Shown piece by piece: positions 24,147 to 37,232 of a stretch of DNA of 64,000 nt; within the stretch, counting starts at the first letter, position 1, and each line of letters opens with the position of its first letter. Source of the stretch: Mucor racemosus. Taxonomy: Eukaryota > Mucoromycota > Mucoromycetes > Mucorales > Mucoraceae. The notes beneath the pieces are model-generated. The model saw only the letters and a program-made list of their open reading frames with translations, ran no database searches and had not been told where the DNA came from. The stretch lies in assembly GCA_027405735.1 (NCBI GenBank), contig JAPEHQ010000021.1, positions 868,001-932,000 of the forward strand, written 5' to 3'. The position numbers and the translations under genes were made by a program.

Positions 24147-27100
24147 CTATCGTCTTTCTTTTACGAGATACTTCAAAAAGAGGAATGAAGTAATTAACGT
24201 GATAAATACAAATGCAATCAACTTTGATACATCAGACCAGAACGCTTGCCCATTAAATCCAAACCTTGCAAGAATAATTGGCCCAGGAATTTGAATGTCG
24301 GCAATGGATTTATCACGTAATGTAATATCTTTCAATTCATTTACAATCAATGCTTCGTAGCCATAGTTGAAAAAGCTCAAATGTTGAAGCCAACTAGATA
24401 TATGGAAACGTTAGATATCAATCACTTTTACATTGTAAATTGCTTACCTTAACATGGGTGGAATGTGATCTACAATTGTGTGGATTAGCATCGCATTATT
24501 TACTCAAATTATAAAAAGTAATCGTACCTTTGTTCAACAGAAATCCTCCAAACAACATGGAAAACAAAATCACCAAATTAGCCAACAAATTTGCAGCCGA
24601 CAAGTTTTTGAATGCGGTTGCAAAGCAAAGACATAAACCAGCAGCAGCTAAATTAAACAATACTAAAACAAGCAAGAATTTACCGAAAATGGGCAATGCA
24701 GAATTAAGTCCAATCATATAATAACTGATTGATCCCATTACTAAAGGTGGCAATACTCGGAGAGGCACAATATCAAACAAGACTTTGGCGACAAAATAAG
24801 CGCTAGGACTATAATATCCATTTTCTCGTTCACGCATGAATAAAATGCGTTCCTTACTAAACATATCCAAAGCACTAGTTGCTGCAAAACCTAACAAAGC
24901 ACACATGAAAAACAAGACACCCAATCTGTTCTGGACACCAGACAAGTCAACATCTACTTGCCAGAATAGACTACCTAACAATATAGCTAAAACAATCGAA
25001 AATGCAAAATGTGCGAAAAAGAGAAATGGGTTTCGGTATAAATTGATAAATGTGCGCGATGATAATAGTGTCTGTAAATGTGTGTAATGTTAGTGGAAAA
25101 TGCTTTGTCAAGAATGAAAATTTTCACTGTACCAGTTCATGATAGAATTGATAAATAGAAAATGCTGATTGTTCTTGACCAGGAGCATCAACCCATACTG
25201 AATAGTCACCAGTATTGGCAGTTGCCCGTCCAATACGATTCTCGATTGTTTGGTATAAATCTGAGGAATAGAATGAATCAATTAAAAAGTGAGCATGATT
25301 GGAATCTGCTAATAAATTAGCTTCGCCGGATCCTTCTTGTTGTTGTATGACATTCCCGAGAGAGTAAGGTGTATGCATATCTTCTAATGGCTCGGTATCG
25401 ATATCAATTTGATTACGACGGGAAGATATAGGTGTATTTGGTCTAGTAATAGCATCATCAGGCCTTTTCATAGTAAGATCAACTATTTATATACATATTT
25501 AGTCGTGCAAAAATACTGCAATGTCGTGATAAACATACTCAAATAATCAGCGACATTATAGTCTGTAGGAATGGTAAATCCAAGAATTTTAAAGTAATTT
25601 GAGCAGGTTTTAGCAGGACCAAAATAAACTAATTGTCCACTAGCAAGAAGCATAAGAGAATCAAACATTTTAAAGATGTTTGATCTTGGCTGCATGTATA
25701 TTAAAGTATTAATAACAAATATATGGCTAGTTTTGCTCATTTCATACCTGATGAATAGTAACAACAATTGTTCTGTTTCCTTCATGAGCCAATTTTTGTA
25801 GACATTCCATTACAACACCAGCATTATAAGCATCTAAACCACTAGTAGGCTCATCCAAAAACAATAAACTAGGACTAGTTACTAATTCTTTACCGATACT
25901 GACTCTTCTCTTCTCACCACCACTAATACCACGTTGTCCAGGCATACCAATCTTACTATCTGCAATTTTAGAAAGACCAAGCTCTTGAATGACATCTTCC
26001 ACTCGTTTTTGCTTCACCTTCAATGGAACCTTGCGAGGCAATCGCATTAATGCTGCATATGTTAATGTCTCTCTTACAGTAAGTGTTCCCATTAAACTAT
26101 CATCTTGATCTACAAATCCAGTCATGCGTTTAAACTGTCTTCGTGTGGGTGATACACCGTTAATCAAGATTTTTCCGCTGGTAACACCTCGCTTGTGTTT
26201 TCTAGACAAAATATCTAATAAACTAGACTTACCAGCACCAGAAGGGCCCATCACAGCTAGCATTTTTCCTGGTTCAACATAACCACTGATATCTGATAAG
26301 ATTGACTTTCCAGAAACGGTATAACTGACATCTGCAAATGTCAAAGCTACTTCAGTAGTTGAGGAATAGTTTAAAATGCTTTCATTATCATCATCATCGT
26401 CAAGCTCAATTCGTGTGCCAAATATTTTCTTTTGACGGGAAGCAGTAAATTTAGTGATTGCAAATAATAGGATGCATGCAATAAAAATTGCGCTAATAAT
26501 CATCATTTCTGTGTAACTAGAGAACTCTTGATCCTAGACACTACAAGGTAAATGACTTGATGTGATAATCAATGTATATAAGCACTTACTATAGGAACTG
26601 CATCTAGGAAATCTTGTTCATTTGCACATTCACCAGCATCGCAAGCCAATTGAATATTATCCGGAAATACACTTACTAAAGTTGAATATTCTTGTGTAAT
26701 TTACATATTAGATCATGTACGACTCCAATATCGCATCATGTATTTTTCTTTTTTTTTACATACCGTTGTACCAGCAATCTTTCCCGTTTTTGCAAAACCA
26801 TTCAGAAGGCCCTTTTACATTTTTAACCAATTCTGACATGTCTATAACAGCAATTATATATTAATCCAATGCCGTTATATCTTCATTACTGACAAGCCAC
26901 TAACCAACTTCTTTGCCACACATAAATGCATCTTTCATGCAACCGCAATTTGCTTTTGCACAATATCCTTGAACATCGCTATCTCCGGAAGCTATCAATG
27001 AAAATAAAACAAATGTAAGGTCTACTGTTTTTTTGGGGGTTGCGGATATATAATATCTTACTTGTTTGAGTACATTCACTTAATTCACAATAAAATTGCT

Positions 27101-27741
27101 CCTCACTATCTTTCCAAAACTGAAATACGCACTCACTTTTTTCCCATTCACATGATAGCGATACATGCGTATTATCTATCCAAGGTATATCTAATATCTG
27201 TGTCAGCATTGCCATGTTCTATATCTTGATTCTCATCTTACTTGTAGTAGCACACCAAGCATGCAATGATTTAAGTCCAATAGCTGATTTGATACAAGTT
27301 GCGTTTGATCCTTTAAACGGTTGACACGATTTATCTTCTTGACATACGTTACAATTGACACCTCCCCAACTATATTATATTATCATTTACTGTTTTATCT
27401 TACATATATGTAAATATATTTACCCAGGATCACAGGCACAATCCTCGCCTTGTTTTCGCTGTGGTCTATCGGCTTCATAAAGCGATCCACAAAGTGGCTG
27501 TGTACAATCCAAATCCCCTAAAGTTTACTTGAGTTATTCTTTTGCTTTGTCTGCTCGATTCATATTCGTTTACTTTACCCCAACCTATCGGACATATACA
27601 CGCTCCACTAGGGTCGCAAGCACCACCATTTGCACAAGTATTTGTTGGTAGTTGACAGTTGAAACACACTGGACATTCAGGGCATTCTTGCTGTTGTCTT
27701 TTGTTAAAGTGTGGGAATAAACTGTTTGGGTAACTTTTCAT
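24147..27741 (-). CDS. ADP1: ADP1-like ABCG (White family) half-transporter
   Basis: Thirteen exons join in frame to 959 residues: 27741-27579, 27517-27424, 27369-27242, 27190-27062, 26991-26905, 26841-26764, 26690-26590, 26533-25748, 25689-25539, 25482-25133, 25071-24528, 24469-24448 (22 nt) and 24393-24147. The N-terminal 260 residues are Cys-rich, with EGF-like pieces (CPECPVCFNC, CANGGACDPSGACICPIGWG). A membrane helix (MMIISAIFIACILLFAI) is next, then the ABC domain: Walker A GPSGAGKS, signature ISGGEKRRVSIGKEL and Walker B LLFLDEPTSGLD. The C-terminal ABC2 domain has six hydrophobic segments (GSLFWQVDVD, NGYYSP). This is the layout of yeast Adp1; its substrate is unknown. No ATG-led signal peptide is visible, though the N-terminal domain should be lumenal or extracellular. 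An rRNA fragment begins about 155 bp upstream, so a first exon may be missing or displaced. Confidence 0.92.
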
Positions 27742-27895
27742 AATTAGAGGTTCGATTTGAGAAAAGAGAGAAAAAGAAGAAAAGGAAAACGCTATGAACG
27801 GGGAAATTGCTTTAAAATGATGATCGAACACATTGAAACTCAACGTGGACTTTTCTGCAAATCCCAAGGTAACAATAGATCCATGAGTTGAGTTT

Positions 27896-28325
27896 AGACC
27901 ACCGTGAGACAGGTAAGTCCTATCCCATCGATGGTATTCATACCGTAATAATAACTGAAGTTAGTACGAGAGGAATCTTTCATACAGATAATTAGTATTT
28001 GCGGCTAGTTGAAAAGTCAATGCCGCGAAGCTACCGTCTGCTTGAGAATGGCTGAACGCCTCTAAGTTAGAATACATGCTGAAAACGATACTGCTGTGCT
28101 TTGATTGTACCAGATGAGTACTAATAAAGCTTCGGCTTAAAAACCTTTACTTGTGAGGTAGGCTTGGTAACGGAAACGTTGCTAGGTCTACTTGCAAATG
28201 ATAACGCTAATACATCAATATGATAAATCGCATTCAGACGACATGAAATGGACAGGGTATTGTAAGTACTAGAGTAGCCCTTGTTACTACGATATACTGA
28301 GATTAAGCCTTTATCACTGAATTTG
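27896..28325 (+). rRNA. Fragment of the 3' end of large-subunit (28S) rRNA, mutated
   Basis: The sequence matches the terminal 430 nt or so of fungal LSU rRNA in sense orientation. It contains GTGAGACAGGT, the sarcin-ricin loop AGTACGAGAGGA at 27963-27974, GCCGCGAAGCTACC, GGCTGAACGCCTCTAAG and the near-terminal GGTATTGTAAG and ACTGAGATTAAGCC blocks. Several normally invariant positions are changed (for example CTTGAGAATGGCTG). No upstream LSU, 5.8S or SSU is present, so this is a dispersed, non-functional rDNA fragment and not part of an rDNA array. It ends where repeat R2 begins. Confidence 0.9.
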
Positions 28326-29425
28326 CTCCTTGAAGCTCAAAAACATGTAAAATTCACTGTTTTTTCCTTGAAAACTAGGTCTCGCTTTTCATCCCTGCTC
28401 TACTTTTTTTTTATTGGATAACATCAAGAAAAAATTATATGCAAATGCACTTGAGATGTTTACCTTTAATCTAAAAACAAGTATCTGGAAATATCCTATC
28501 TTTTGCAGTTGGTATAGCTTTTCTAGTGCTAATGCTTCAGATTTTTACACGTATTCCACTGGTAAAAATTGAAAACTTTGAGGCCTCATATCTCTACGAA
28601 ATGCTAAGCTATACTAACAACTTTTAATAATAAAACTTACTTTTTTTGACAAGCTTTATAGCATATTTTAGTATAAAAAAATTCTGAGCAATTTTATTTT
28701 TTTTTTTCATTTTTTTTGACATTTTTGTAGCCGATTTCAAATTATTCGTTAAATTTAGCAACATTTTTTTTACATTCATATCATTTAGCTCGTTGAGCCC
28801 TTTTGGATCCAATTTAGTTTTTTTCAAAATATTGATTTTTCGTGGAAATATCCTCAAAAATGTGAACAAAAAAATATCCTCACTTCTAGCTTCAATTTTT
28901 CCCTTATATACCCTTATCCCAAATTCTGATTTTGAAAAAAAAATTGGTAAAAATCTTGTTTTCTCAACGATAAATGCAGCTACAATGTTCAACAATGGCT
29001 CGATTGATAGATAATTTTGCTGTTCATTATGCTCATTATTTATATTTAAAATATGCTTATAAAAAGTGATGTCTATCTTCAAAAAACCTTTAAAATTTCA
29101 ATCGTATTTTACACAAAACTTAATGTAAAATATTTGTTTGAATTTTATTTAGATGTATGCAGAATTCAAAACTGTACAGAAGCCATTTAATATCCTAGAC
29201 TTACTTACTTTGCAGTTCATGAGCTATCAAACTTTTTTTGTTTTTTTTATCATTTTCTGGTCGATTTGTCAAATTGATTTTGAAACCCAGTTATCATATG
29301 GCTAAGCTATAATATGAATTATTATTTTGATTATCTCGACAAAAATTTAATATTTTTTGTTGAAACAAAAAATGTAGAGTAGCTTGCAGTTGGATCTTTC
29401 TTGTGAATACAAAAAATAATGAATT
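28326..29425 (-). repeat. Dispersed repeat R2, copy 2 (inverted)
   Basis: This is the reverse complement of 34855-35832, nearly identical over about 970 bp, and extends further at its outer end, where it also matches R2 copy 1. The 152-codon frame at 28624-29082 (-) and its counterpart 35194-35607 (+) are the same sequence. The frame is broken in copy 1 and has no known motif, so I treat it as repeat sequence. It starts directly at the end of the LSU rRNA fragment. Confidence 0.75.
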
Positions 29426-29579
29426 TTCGTTGAGATACAGTATTTTCGGTTACATTTGAGAAGATTATAATTTTTTTTGAGGACTAACCTCTTTTTAGTT
29501 TAGAAAAAGCAGAGAATTTTTTAGAAATAAGATTTTAGACGATTTCCTTTCTCTTAGATTAGACATCTTCTGAATAAAA

Positions 29580-30455
29580 ATGGACTACGTTAACTATATT
29601 CCAGACGAAAACTACAATAATTTTATGACTACTAATAGAATGGAAGTTGAGGTTGTTGTTGAGTTCGGCAACATTGAGATGCTTAGAGGAAATGGTTTTA
29701 GAGCTGGAAGAGATGACGATCTCTAAAACTAAAAGATGTAAAAAGTATGGGCCTGAGCAAATCGCACGCTCTATACACATATTACAGGAAACAGGAGCCA
29801 CTGTACAAAAAGCGGTCGAAGCCTGTGGCATACCTACCAGCAGTGCTTATAAACTTTTAAACCAGTTCAATGATAGTAATGGGACAATTTATCCAGGTAG
29901 TACAACTACACAAAAAGGAAAAGTGAAATCAAAAAAGCTATTTCCTGTCCATACCGCCTTTTTGATCCAGTTGTTTGGCGCTAACCGTTCAACCGTTTTG
30001 GAACAGGCAAGGGAAGGGTTGATAAAGCAGTTTGGAGTATCCGTTGCTATTTTATCTTTGTACGTGCATATTTGTGAACAGTACTGCTTAACATTAAAGC
30101 AAGCTAGTAGATACACAATCGAAAGAGATAAAGAGATGCACCTAGAACACTGGATCTCCGTTATGAAATCATCATCAAATGGATAGAGGCCGGTGTTAAC
30201 GTTTAGAAAAACTGCGTGCTTATTGATGAAGCTGGTTTTCACTCTCAACTGATGACGGGGCGTGCACGGTTAAAGGTTGGCACTCCAACAAACGTAAAAG
30301 TGCACACACAAAAAGGCATTAATTTGAATATGATTGAGTGTATATGTGCTAGAAAAATTATAAGCTTTACCAAAGTTATATCTCTGAAAATCGGGGATGC
30401 CGAATTGATGGAGAAGGAGTTTTATTCCGAGGTATCAGCTAAAAAAAAAGTATAA
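29580..30455 (+). pseudogene. Tc1/mariner-like transposase relic
   Basis: The frame opens near 29580 (MDYVNYIPDENYNNF), shifts, and continues at 29647-30186 with a helix-turn-helix-like region (ARSIHILQETGATVQKAVEACG). It breaks again and resumes at 30216 with VLIDEAGFHSQL, carrying the first Asp of the DDE triad, followed by VGTPTNVKVHTQKG. The second and third catalytic positions are missing because the copy ends at about 30455. At least two frameshifts or stops separate the parts. No terminal inverted repeats could be assigned. Confidence 0.75.
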
Positions 30456-31676
30456 CGCTCAAGAGCCTAAAAAACAAAAATCATATCATTAAAGAAGGGT
30501 ACTACTATTTGTCGCATATTTTCAGGTTTGATAAATAATAGTTAAAAAAGAATACAATTAAAAGAGAATGAGTAATGCATCAGTTCTTTAACTACTGTAT
30601 AATAAAACCAAGATACCGTTTATTTAAATATAAGAGTATGGCCCTTTATATTATTAATTTGACATTGAGATCCTGAGATGTAATTTAAGGCACTATTGAA
30701 CCATTAGATCTGTTTGATAGTAATCTAAGGATTGAAATGGATCAACCAGAATTTAACCATGCTTGTAGTGCTTGTGAGTTACCTTCAATACGGCCAAATT
30801 ATTATGCTTCCCATGGGCTTAGTGATCTGGACAGATGTGCAGAATAAAACTTTTTGTGCAGATCAGGCAGAGCAATGAGATCAAGGTTTTTTAGTCAATT
30901 TATTAAAGTATATCAATCATAATATAATTAATAACGAAGATAATTTGAATGGTTTAAAGCAGATGTGAGTTACTCTGATTCAACAGAATTGCCTTATTGA
31001 CGAGATCTATTAATTTGAAATTTGGGGTTTGAAAGAGTTCTGCCCATGTTCTTTTTTCGGGGACCAAATGGGAATAACGACAACAACCTGCTTGGTAACA
31101 CTAAAAGTATTTATGCCTTTGTAAATTTCTGTTTGTAACACGCAAAATCTTTTTTCTTCCATACTCTTTCCTCAGCTCTTTTATTTACGTTTAAAACTAC
31201 AACAAAAAGACTAATATTTTTCTATAAACTGAAATCAAGAAGCCGGTACAAGTACATATTTTTCCTATTGTTTATTTGGAAATAAATTATTAACTGTTAA
31301 TGCTAAGGCTCGTTATAATATTTTTCTCGAACAAAAAAAGCTGTCAAGACTTAATCATTTTGTTCCATCATCATGTACGTTATAATCAATACTTTTTTGG
31401 TCTAAAGTCGATATTTACCTAGAGAAAAACTGGTGATTATAAAAGTATGTATAGCATTGACTTGATTTGAATGAATGAATAAACTCATGTTAATCTATTT
31501 AGTTTCTAAAAAGTATTTTTTTCTATTTAGTGGCCAACAGCCGCTAAGAAGAGGAAGACAAGATGTTGTCTTGTATACCACTACCAACTATCAAAGGTAC
31601 ACCATAATTATTACTTATTAGCTTGTTAATTGATTTTACTAATAAATCAATTTTTATAGGTCAAAGGTAAGTTTGT

Positions 31677-31783
31677 TCTGGCAAAGCATTGAATAAATTA
31701 GCTTGGGACAAAGAGAGTAAAAAGGCGGCCATAGATTCCAGTGATGGCCATGTTTATATTTATGATATTGGAGAGGTAAGAGT
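31677..31783 (+). pseudogene. Dynein intermediate chain exon fragment (copy C)
   Basis: The best-preserved plus-strand copy: GKALNKLAWDKESKKAAIDS followed by SDGHVYIYDIGE, then the splice donor GAG|GTAAG still intact, then intron-like sequence shared with the other copies. It stays open for about 30 codons. The preserved exon-intron junction shows it came from genomic DNA and not from mRNA. Confidence 0.75.
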
Positions 31784-31958
31784 AAAAAAAAAACTTAATG
31801 TAAATCACCTCTTGCGCAATAATTATAAAGTAAGTCTATATTATCATCAAATAAACTACTACACAATATTAATATATATAAAGGTTTACAGTAATAAGCT
31901 TGAATCAAGTGGGAACAGCATCATGAATTCTTGAAAGAATTCTCAAGTATTATAAAAT

Positions 31959-32214
31959 TGTAATGTCCGAGATATTATGTTATTTAGAATAAAGAATAAT
32001 TGTTTATTGATTGATTATTTACTCGCTATTTATACTATTATGTTAATTGACTACGGATACATGGTTGCTAATCATGTACCAATAGATTACTTCTAGAAGG
32101 TGTCTATGCCTTGGTCTTGCTACGCATGCTTACCAAGCAACCTTCTCGTAGATTCTAGCAGTGTCTCTAGCATTAATGATTGGTTCCCTTTCCGAAGGCC
32201 TTGGAGCCACTACA
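31959..32214. mobile_element. Solo LTR (256 bp), target duplication AAAAT
   Basis: An insertion absent from the other R1 copies begins TGTAATGTCC and ends CCACTACA (TG...CA). It is flanked by the 5-bp direct repeat AAAAT at 31954-31958 and 32215-32219. Size, ends and duplication fit a solo LTR left by recombination of an LTR retrotransposon. No internal coding region is present. Confidence 0.85.
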
Positions 32215-33167
32215 AAAATCTCTTATTTTTAAGACTTACAAAGCTTATAAGCGAAATATTAATTTAGAAAAGTATTTTTGTGCAGATAATCAATTTTGAC
32301 ATTTTTTAATTTTTTTTTTCTAATTTTGCAAATCTAAAGTTAATTATACTACCAATTATAAAAATAAAAAATATACACATATACAGAATTTAGTGCTCTA
32401 TTTGCTCAATAAATAATAATAAACATTTTTATTGCAAAATATTACATGAAAATCCTTTAATCAAAAATCCGTTTTTGGGCCAAAAATGCTAATTTTCATT
32501 ACTTAACATTTAATATTAAGCTTTCATAAAATGTGTATTAGTCATGGCTACGATTTTCTCTCACAATGTAGTATATTTAAACACTGATTTTGATATCAAA
32601 ATTTGATTTTTCTGTTTTTTGATGAAAATCATGAGTGTTGGTAAGGATAAAATGAGCCCCGAAAAATGTCCGCTACAAAGCCTGAATTTTCAGACCATAC
32701 GTGGTTAAATATAAGAAAAGTTTAAAAAAAACCGCTTTTTTATTTAAAACTTATTTATACATAGTATACAGTAAGAGACTTAGCCGTCCAATCTTGCTAT
32801 GCTCAATTACAGTGTCGCTCTACGGGCTCACTTTTGCAATTTTTTAATGAATGTATGATATGACAGACGGTTTGTCTGGTAGAAAAATGTATATTTTATG
32901 ATAATAGATATTGTCTATTTAGTTTAGTTTATGGTTTAAATGCGCCGTAATTGCTGCTTTTACATTGGCTGAAATGTGCGATTTAGCAGGGCTTTAATTG
33001 CGCTAAATAATGTAAAGCCTTGAAAATCCTTTTCTATATGTGTTGTTTCTCTCTGTTTGTTTTCATATCCCAAGGATATTATTCACCGTTTGATAAGGCA
33101 TATCAGACTATCAAGTTGGTATTCTTTTCTTTTATCTGAATACGCATGCTAACATAAGGGACTAACG

Positions 33168-33610
33168 TGTTGTATTTGCATATATAAATGTACCTTAAAT
33201 CGTAGTTTAAATATGACAATAAACTATGCCTTAACATATTTAGCATATGTGTCATATAAACACTGTAAATGATTACCCTGATAATCACATAAGCTAAGTT
33301 CTGATAATCTAGACTTACAATAAAAGATAGAAAGTAAAGAATATTAATAATTAGTGTTGCCAAGAGCAACTAAAGACTTTAGACTGATCATCTATATCTG
33401 AATATAATTACATTAGCATAAGTGAGGATTGACACTAAATTTTAGTATGAGAACACTGTTCTAGACAGGTGTGTAAGCAATCCTTAAATCAAATATAAAT
33501 AGCAATAGACATTCACCCTTCATTTTGATTTCCCCATCTCGTTTTTATATTTAATAAAGATTGACCAATTCTCACGTACTTATCTTTCTTTATTACATAC
33601 ATTTACAACA
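33168..33610. mobile_element. Solo LTR (443 bp), target duplication TAACG
   Basis: A second insertion in the same R1 block begins TGTTGTATTTG and ends TTTACAACA, so TGTTGTA/TACAACA form short inverted ends. It is flanked by TAACG at 33163-33167 and 33611-33615. A poly-A signal-like TTAATAAAG lies about 55 bp before the 3' end. It differs in sequence from the 256-bp LTR, so it is a different family. Confidence 0.87.
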
Positions 33611-34854
33611 TAACGTTTTTAATATCGGTAGCAGTCGTTATATTTGAGACTGATATTTTCATTTAACTGCATCCTAAGGTCAAATATCATTATTTACTAC
33701 TGTACTGTTGAGCGTATTTTTTGATTACTAGATCAAATCGAAGGTAATAATATTTATATCTATTCAATGAAAAGCTAAAACCTGCTACAAACTCACGAAA
33801 TGTTCCAGGAAAATGATAAAATTTCAAATGATATAGAAACACAAAAAAAAGAGCAATCCAATGTCTTGCCTAATTACCGTAGTTTTGATTGTACAGTATA
33901 TATACTGTACTTCAAAACAAATCTTTTTACAGCTGATAATCGTAAACTAAAATAGTAAGTTTAAAGAAGGTTAATTTGTTTAAATTTTATGAATGATAAA
34001 GTAACATTTATATCCTTAGATTTGGCTTGCGTTGTAAATTTAATCAGTAAGTGCTATTTAATTTTATGCTCAAGCAAAAACCATTGTTGCTGTAAACATT
34101 ATAGCTACAAACATATTTACAAATGATAATAATCGTAAATATATTGGCTCTTGCATGTATTGCTCTACATCAACAACGCATTATTGAATTATATTATGTA
34201 TAATCTATATTAATAAAAACAAATGTAATTTATAAACCCATTCCAGTAAAAAAGCAATGGAATTTTGAGAACGGCACGATGCTCATGTACAAACCAATTT
34301 GTGCCCATACGATCGGCTCATTATGCTCATGGTCAGATTTCTTATTATGCACAAATAGGGATAATGATATGCTTATGGGAAATTCTACTATTATGCACAC
34401 ATGGGATTAATGTCATACACACGGACAGAATCTATAATTCTGCACATACAGGCTTAGCGTTGTGCTCTTGTGCAGTTTCTTTTGTTGTGCCCATATGCAG
34501 CATCATGTTATCTTTTTAGCTATACTCAGTGGGCACAACGAAATCATCTTGTGCAGCACAGGTCGGTCTTAGTGCTTGTTTCAATGCTGCGCTAAATGCA
34601 CTTCTTGGATGTTGATTTGATAGCAACTTGGTTGATTAACCGCTGAAATACAATAGTCTGGTGTCATAATTGAGGCCCAAGCGTTCTTGGCAATTACTGG
34701 ATAAACTTAGTACGCTAAGGATTTCTTATATCCGATATTAAGATTTTGCATTTCAATAAATTTTGTAGTCAATAGATTGTAAGATGTGTTGATACTGTAG
34801 AAGGTGATAAAGTATGGTACTTGGTTGTATACAACAAAGAGCATAAATTGAGGT

Positions 34855-35832
34855 ATTAATTTTTTGTATTCACAAGAAAGATCCAACTGCAAGCTACTCT
34901 ACATTTTTTGTTTCAACAAAAAATATTAAATTTTTGTCGAGATAATCAAAATAATAATTCATATTATAGCTTAGCCATATGATAACTGGGTTTCAAAATC
35001 AATTTGACAAATCGACCAGAAAATGATAAAAAAAACAAAAAAAGTTTGATAGCTCATGAACTGCAAAGTAAGTAAGTCTAGGATATTAAATGGCTTCTGT
35101 ACAGTTTTGAATTCTGCATACATCTAAATAAAATTCAAACAAATATTTTACATTAAGTTTTGTGTAAAATACGATTGAAATTTTAAAGGTTTTTTGAAGA
35201 TAGACATCACTTTTTATAAGCATATTTTAAATATAAATAATGAGCATAATGAACAGCAAAATTATCTATCAATCGAGCCATTGTTGAACATTGTAGCTGC
35301 ATTTATCGTTGAGAAAACAAGATTTTTACCAATTTTTTTTTCAAAATCAGAATTTGGGATAAGGGTATATAAGGGAAAAATTGAAGCTAGAAGTGAGGAT
35401 ATTTTTTTGTTCACATTTTTGAGGATATTTCCACGAAAAATCAATATTTTGAAAAAAACTAAATTGGATCCAAAAGGGCTCAACGAGCTAAATGATATGA
35501 ATGTAAAAAAAATGTTGCTAAATTTAACGAATAATTTGAAATCGGCTACAAAAATGTCAAAAAAAATGAAAAAAAAAATAAAATTGCTCAGAATTTTTTT
35601 ATACTAAAATATGCTATAAAGCTTGTCAAAAAAAGTAAGTTTTATTATTAAAAGTTGTTAGTATAGCTTAGCATTTCGTAGAGATATGAGGCCTCAAAGT
35701 TTTCAATTTTTACCAGTGGAATACGTGTAAAAATCTGAAGCATTAGCACTAGAAAAGCTATACCAACTGCAAAAGATAGGATATTTCCAGATACTTGTTT
35801 TTAGATTAAAGGTAAACATCTCAAGTACACAT
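34855..35832 (+). repeat. Dispersed repeat R2, copy 3
   Basis: Nearly identical to the reverse complement of 28326-29425. It has the uninterrupted A-rich site (ATGATAAAAAAAACAAAAAA) into which the LINE inserted in copy 1, so it serves as the empty-site reference. It breaks off at CTCAAGTACAC, short of the other copies. Confidence 0.75.
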
Positions 35833-37232
35833 ATATGTATTTTGTTGTTGACATATAACATGTTCGCAAGTGTAATAAGTCAAATATGTCATGTTTCATC
35901 CATGTAAAACCTTGTCTCATTCCTTATATAAATACTACTACAAGGAAGTCATTTAATGATCCCTTGTAAATTTATCTGCCTTTTTACTTTTATTCATTCA
36001 CTGTTAAATGTCTAATTTATAAATAAGTACACCATTCTCCATCAATTTAGTGATCACCAATTTATAATTACAAGAATAAGCATATTATATACCGTTGTTA
36101 TTAGTCCAAAATTACATATCGTAACGGAAAGGCAAGATAAACAACGATCGTAAATCAACCCTCCTCTTCAGGATCCAAAAGGCCGTTATTTTTATTTAAT
36201 CTCGACGTCTCTTTTTCCTCTTTGACGTGGGACATAAAATGTTTGTTGATGAATCAAGTAGTATTGGCATACATTTGCAATATAATACTGGACTCATGCC
36301 TATTATTTAGAAAGTTGTTTAATCATGGGAATTTTATGTAATGTTAACCCCATATCGTATCCTGGTCAACGCTTTTTCATATACATGCAATTTTTTATAT
36401 AATCTAGTTATTGAAGCTTTCAACCCCTTTATAAGATAACAGTCTAGATATTCTATCATTTGCAAACCTTAGCAAGAAGATAAAAAACCATCGAGATTAA
36501 AAGAAGGATTTAACAAATTGTTATTACGGAAAAGCTGCAAGCTTTACTCAAGATTTATTAACCTTCAAGCAGGTCATTGATTACACAATACCTCGAAATA
36601 ACTAGTGTATTGCATGTAGGATTCATACTAGTATTTTTTTTTTTATTTGTTTGAATGAGAACTGTCTCAATACAATGGACAACCAAATTAGAACTAGGAA
36701 TTGTCCCTGGATTATTTAGAATATTTTTTCTTCTAACCACCACTATACGTTTCGCTTTTCGATCAGTTTGAAAATTTCACATGAAGATATGATAATAGTT
36801 TGATAATGACGTTTGTCCATATGAAAATGTATGACAAAAAGACAATAATTTTGCTGATTGAAGCCAAGTATCGAAAAAGCACGATTCATTCCGTCAATGT
36901 ATAATCCTCAAAATTGATTAACACATCTTGTATTCAACAAGGTATCCTGAGCAATTTATAAATGTCAAGTACAATCTAATAAATTTCTGTCAACTATAAG
37001 CCCAATGTCTGTTGGACATTCCACATGCCCAATTTCATATGCAAATAATTCATGGCCAATAAGAGCATAAGCATTTGAAAAGCATTGGTTTTGGGACCTT
37101 AATCAACCCTTTCGAGTCACAGATCTTCTTGCTTTTGCCAAAGATTGGGGACAATCTATTTTTTTTGTATAAATACAAGCCGGTGTCATATATGGAAAGA
37201 AGGTATTAAACATCTTTAACAACATATATTTT
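35833..37232. other. Intergenic region upstream of the IZH gene
   Basis: 1.4 kb without a supported gene. The stretch 35850-36120 has a TATA-like TTATATAAATAC and could be an LTR remnant, but I could not find paired ends or a target duplication. A TATAAATAC motif at about 37169 may be the promoter of the downstream gene. Confidence 0.35.

Larger units (their letters stand above)
30510..34850 (+). repeat. Dispersed repeat R1, copy 2
   Basis: Blocks a, d, c, e and b of R1 occur in that order (see copy 1 at 1712-6690). Relative to copy 1, block b has moved to the 3' side and only one c block is present. Two solo LTRs (31959-32214 and 33168-33610) are inserted in block c. Removing each with one target duplication restores alignment with copy 1. 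Confidence 0.65.

Noticed and set aside
27742..27867. Upstream extension of the ABCG transporter with a signal-like hydrophobic stretch
   Set aside because: The frame is open, but its only upstream start is a TTG codon; the first ATG is at 27741. An upstream exon could exist but is not supported.
28624..29082. 152-codon frame (-) and its twin 35194-35607 (+) as a gene
   Set aside because: They are identical because they lie in R2 copies. Copy 1 is broken, there is no motif, and the sequence is lysine/leucine-rich AT-biased repeat DNA.
35840..36120. Possible LTR after R2 copy 3
   Set aside because: A TATA-like motif is present, but I found no TG...CA ends with a matching 5-bp duplication.
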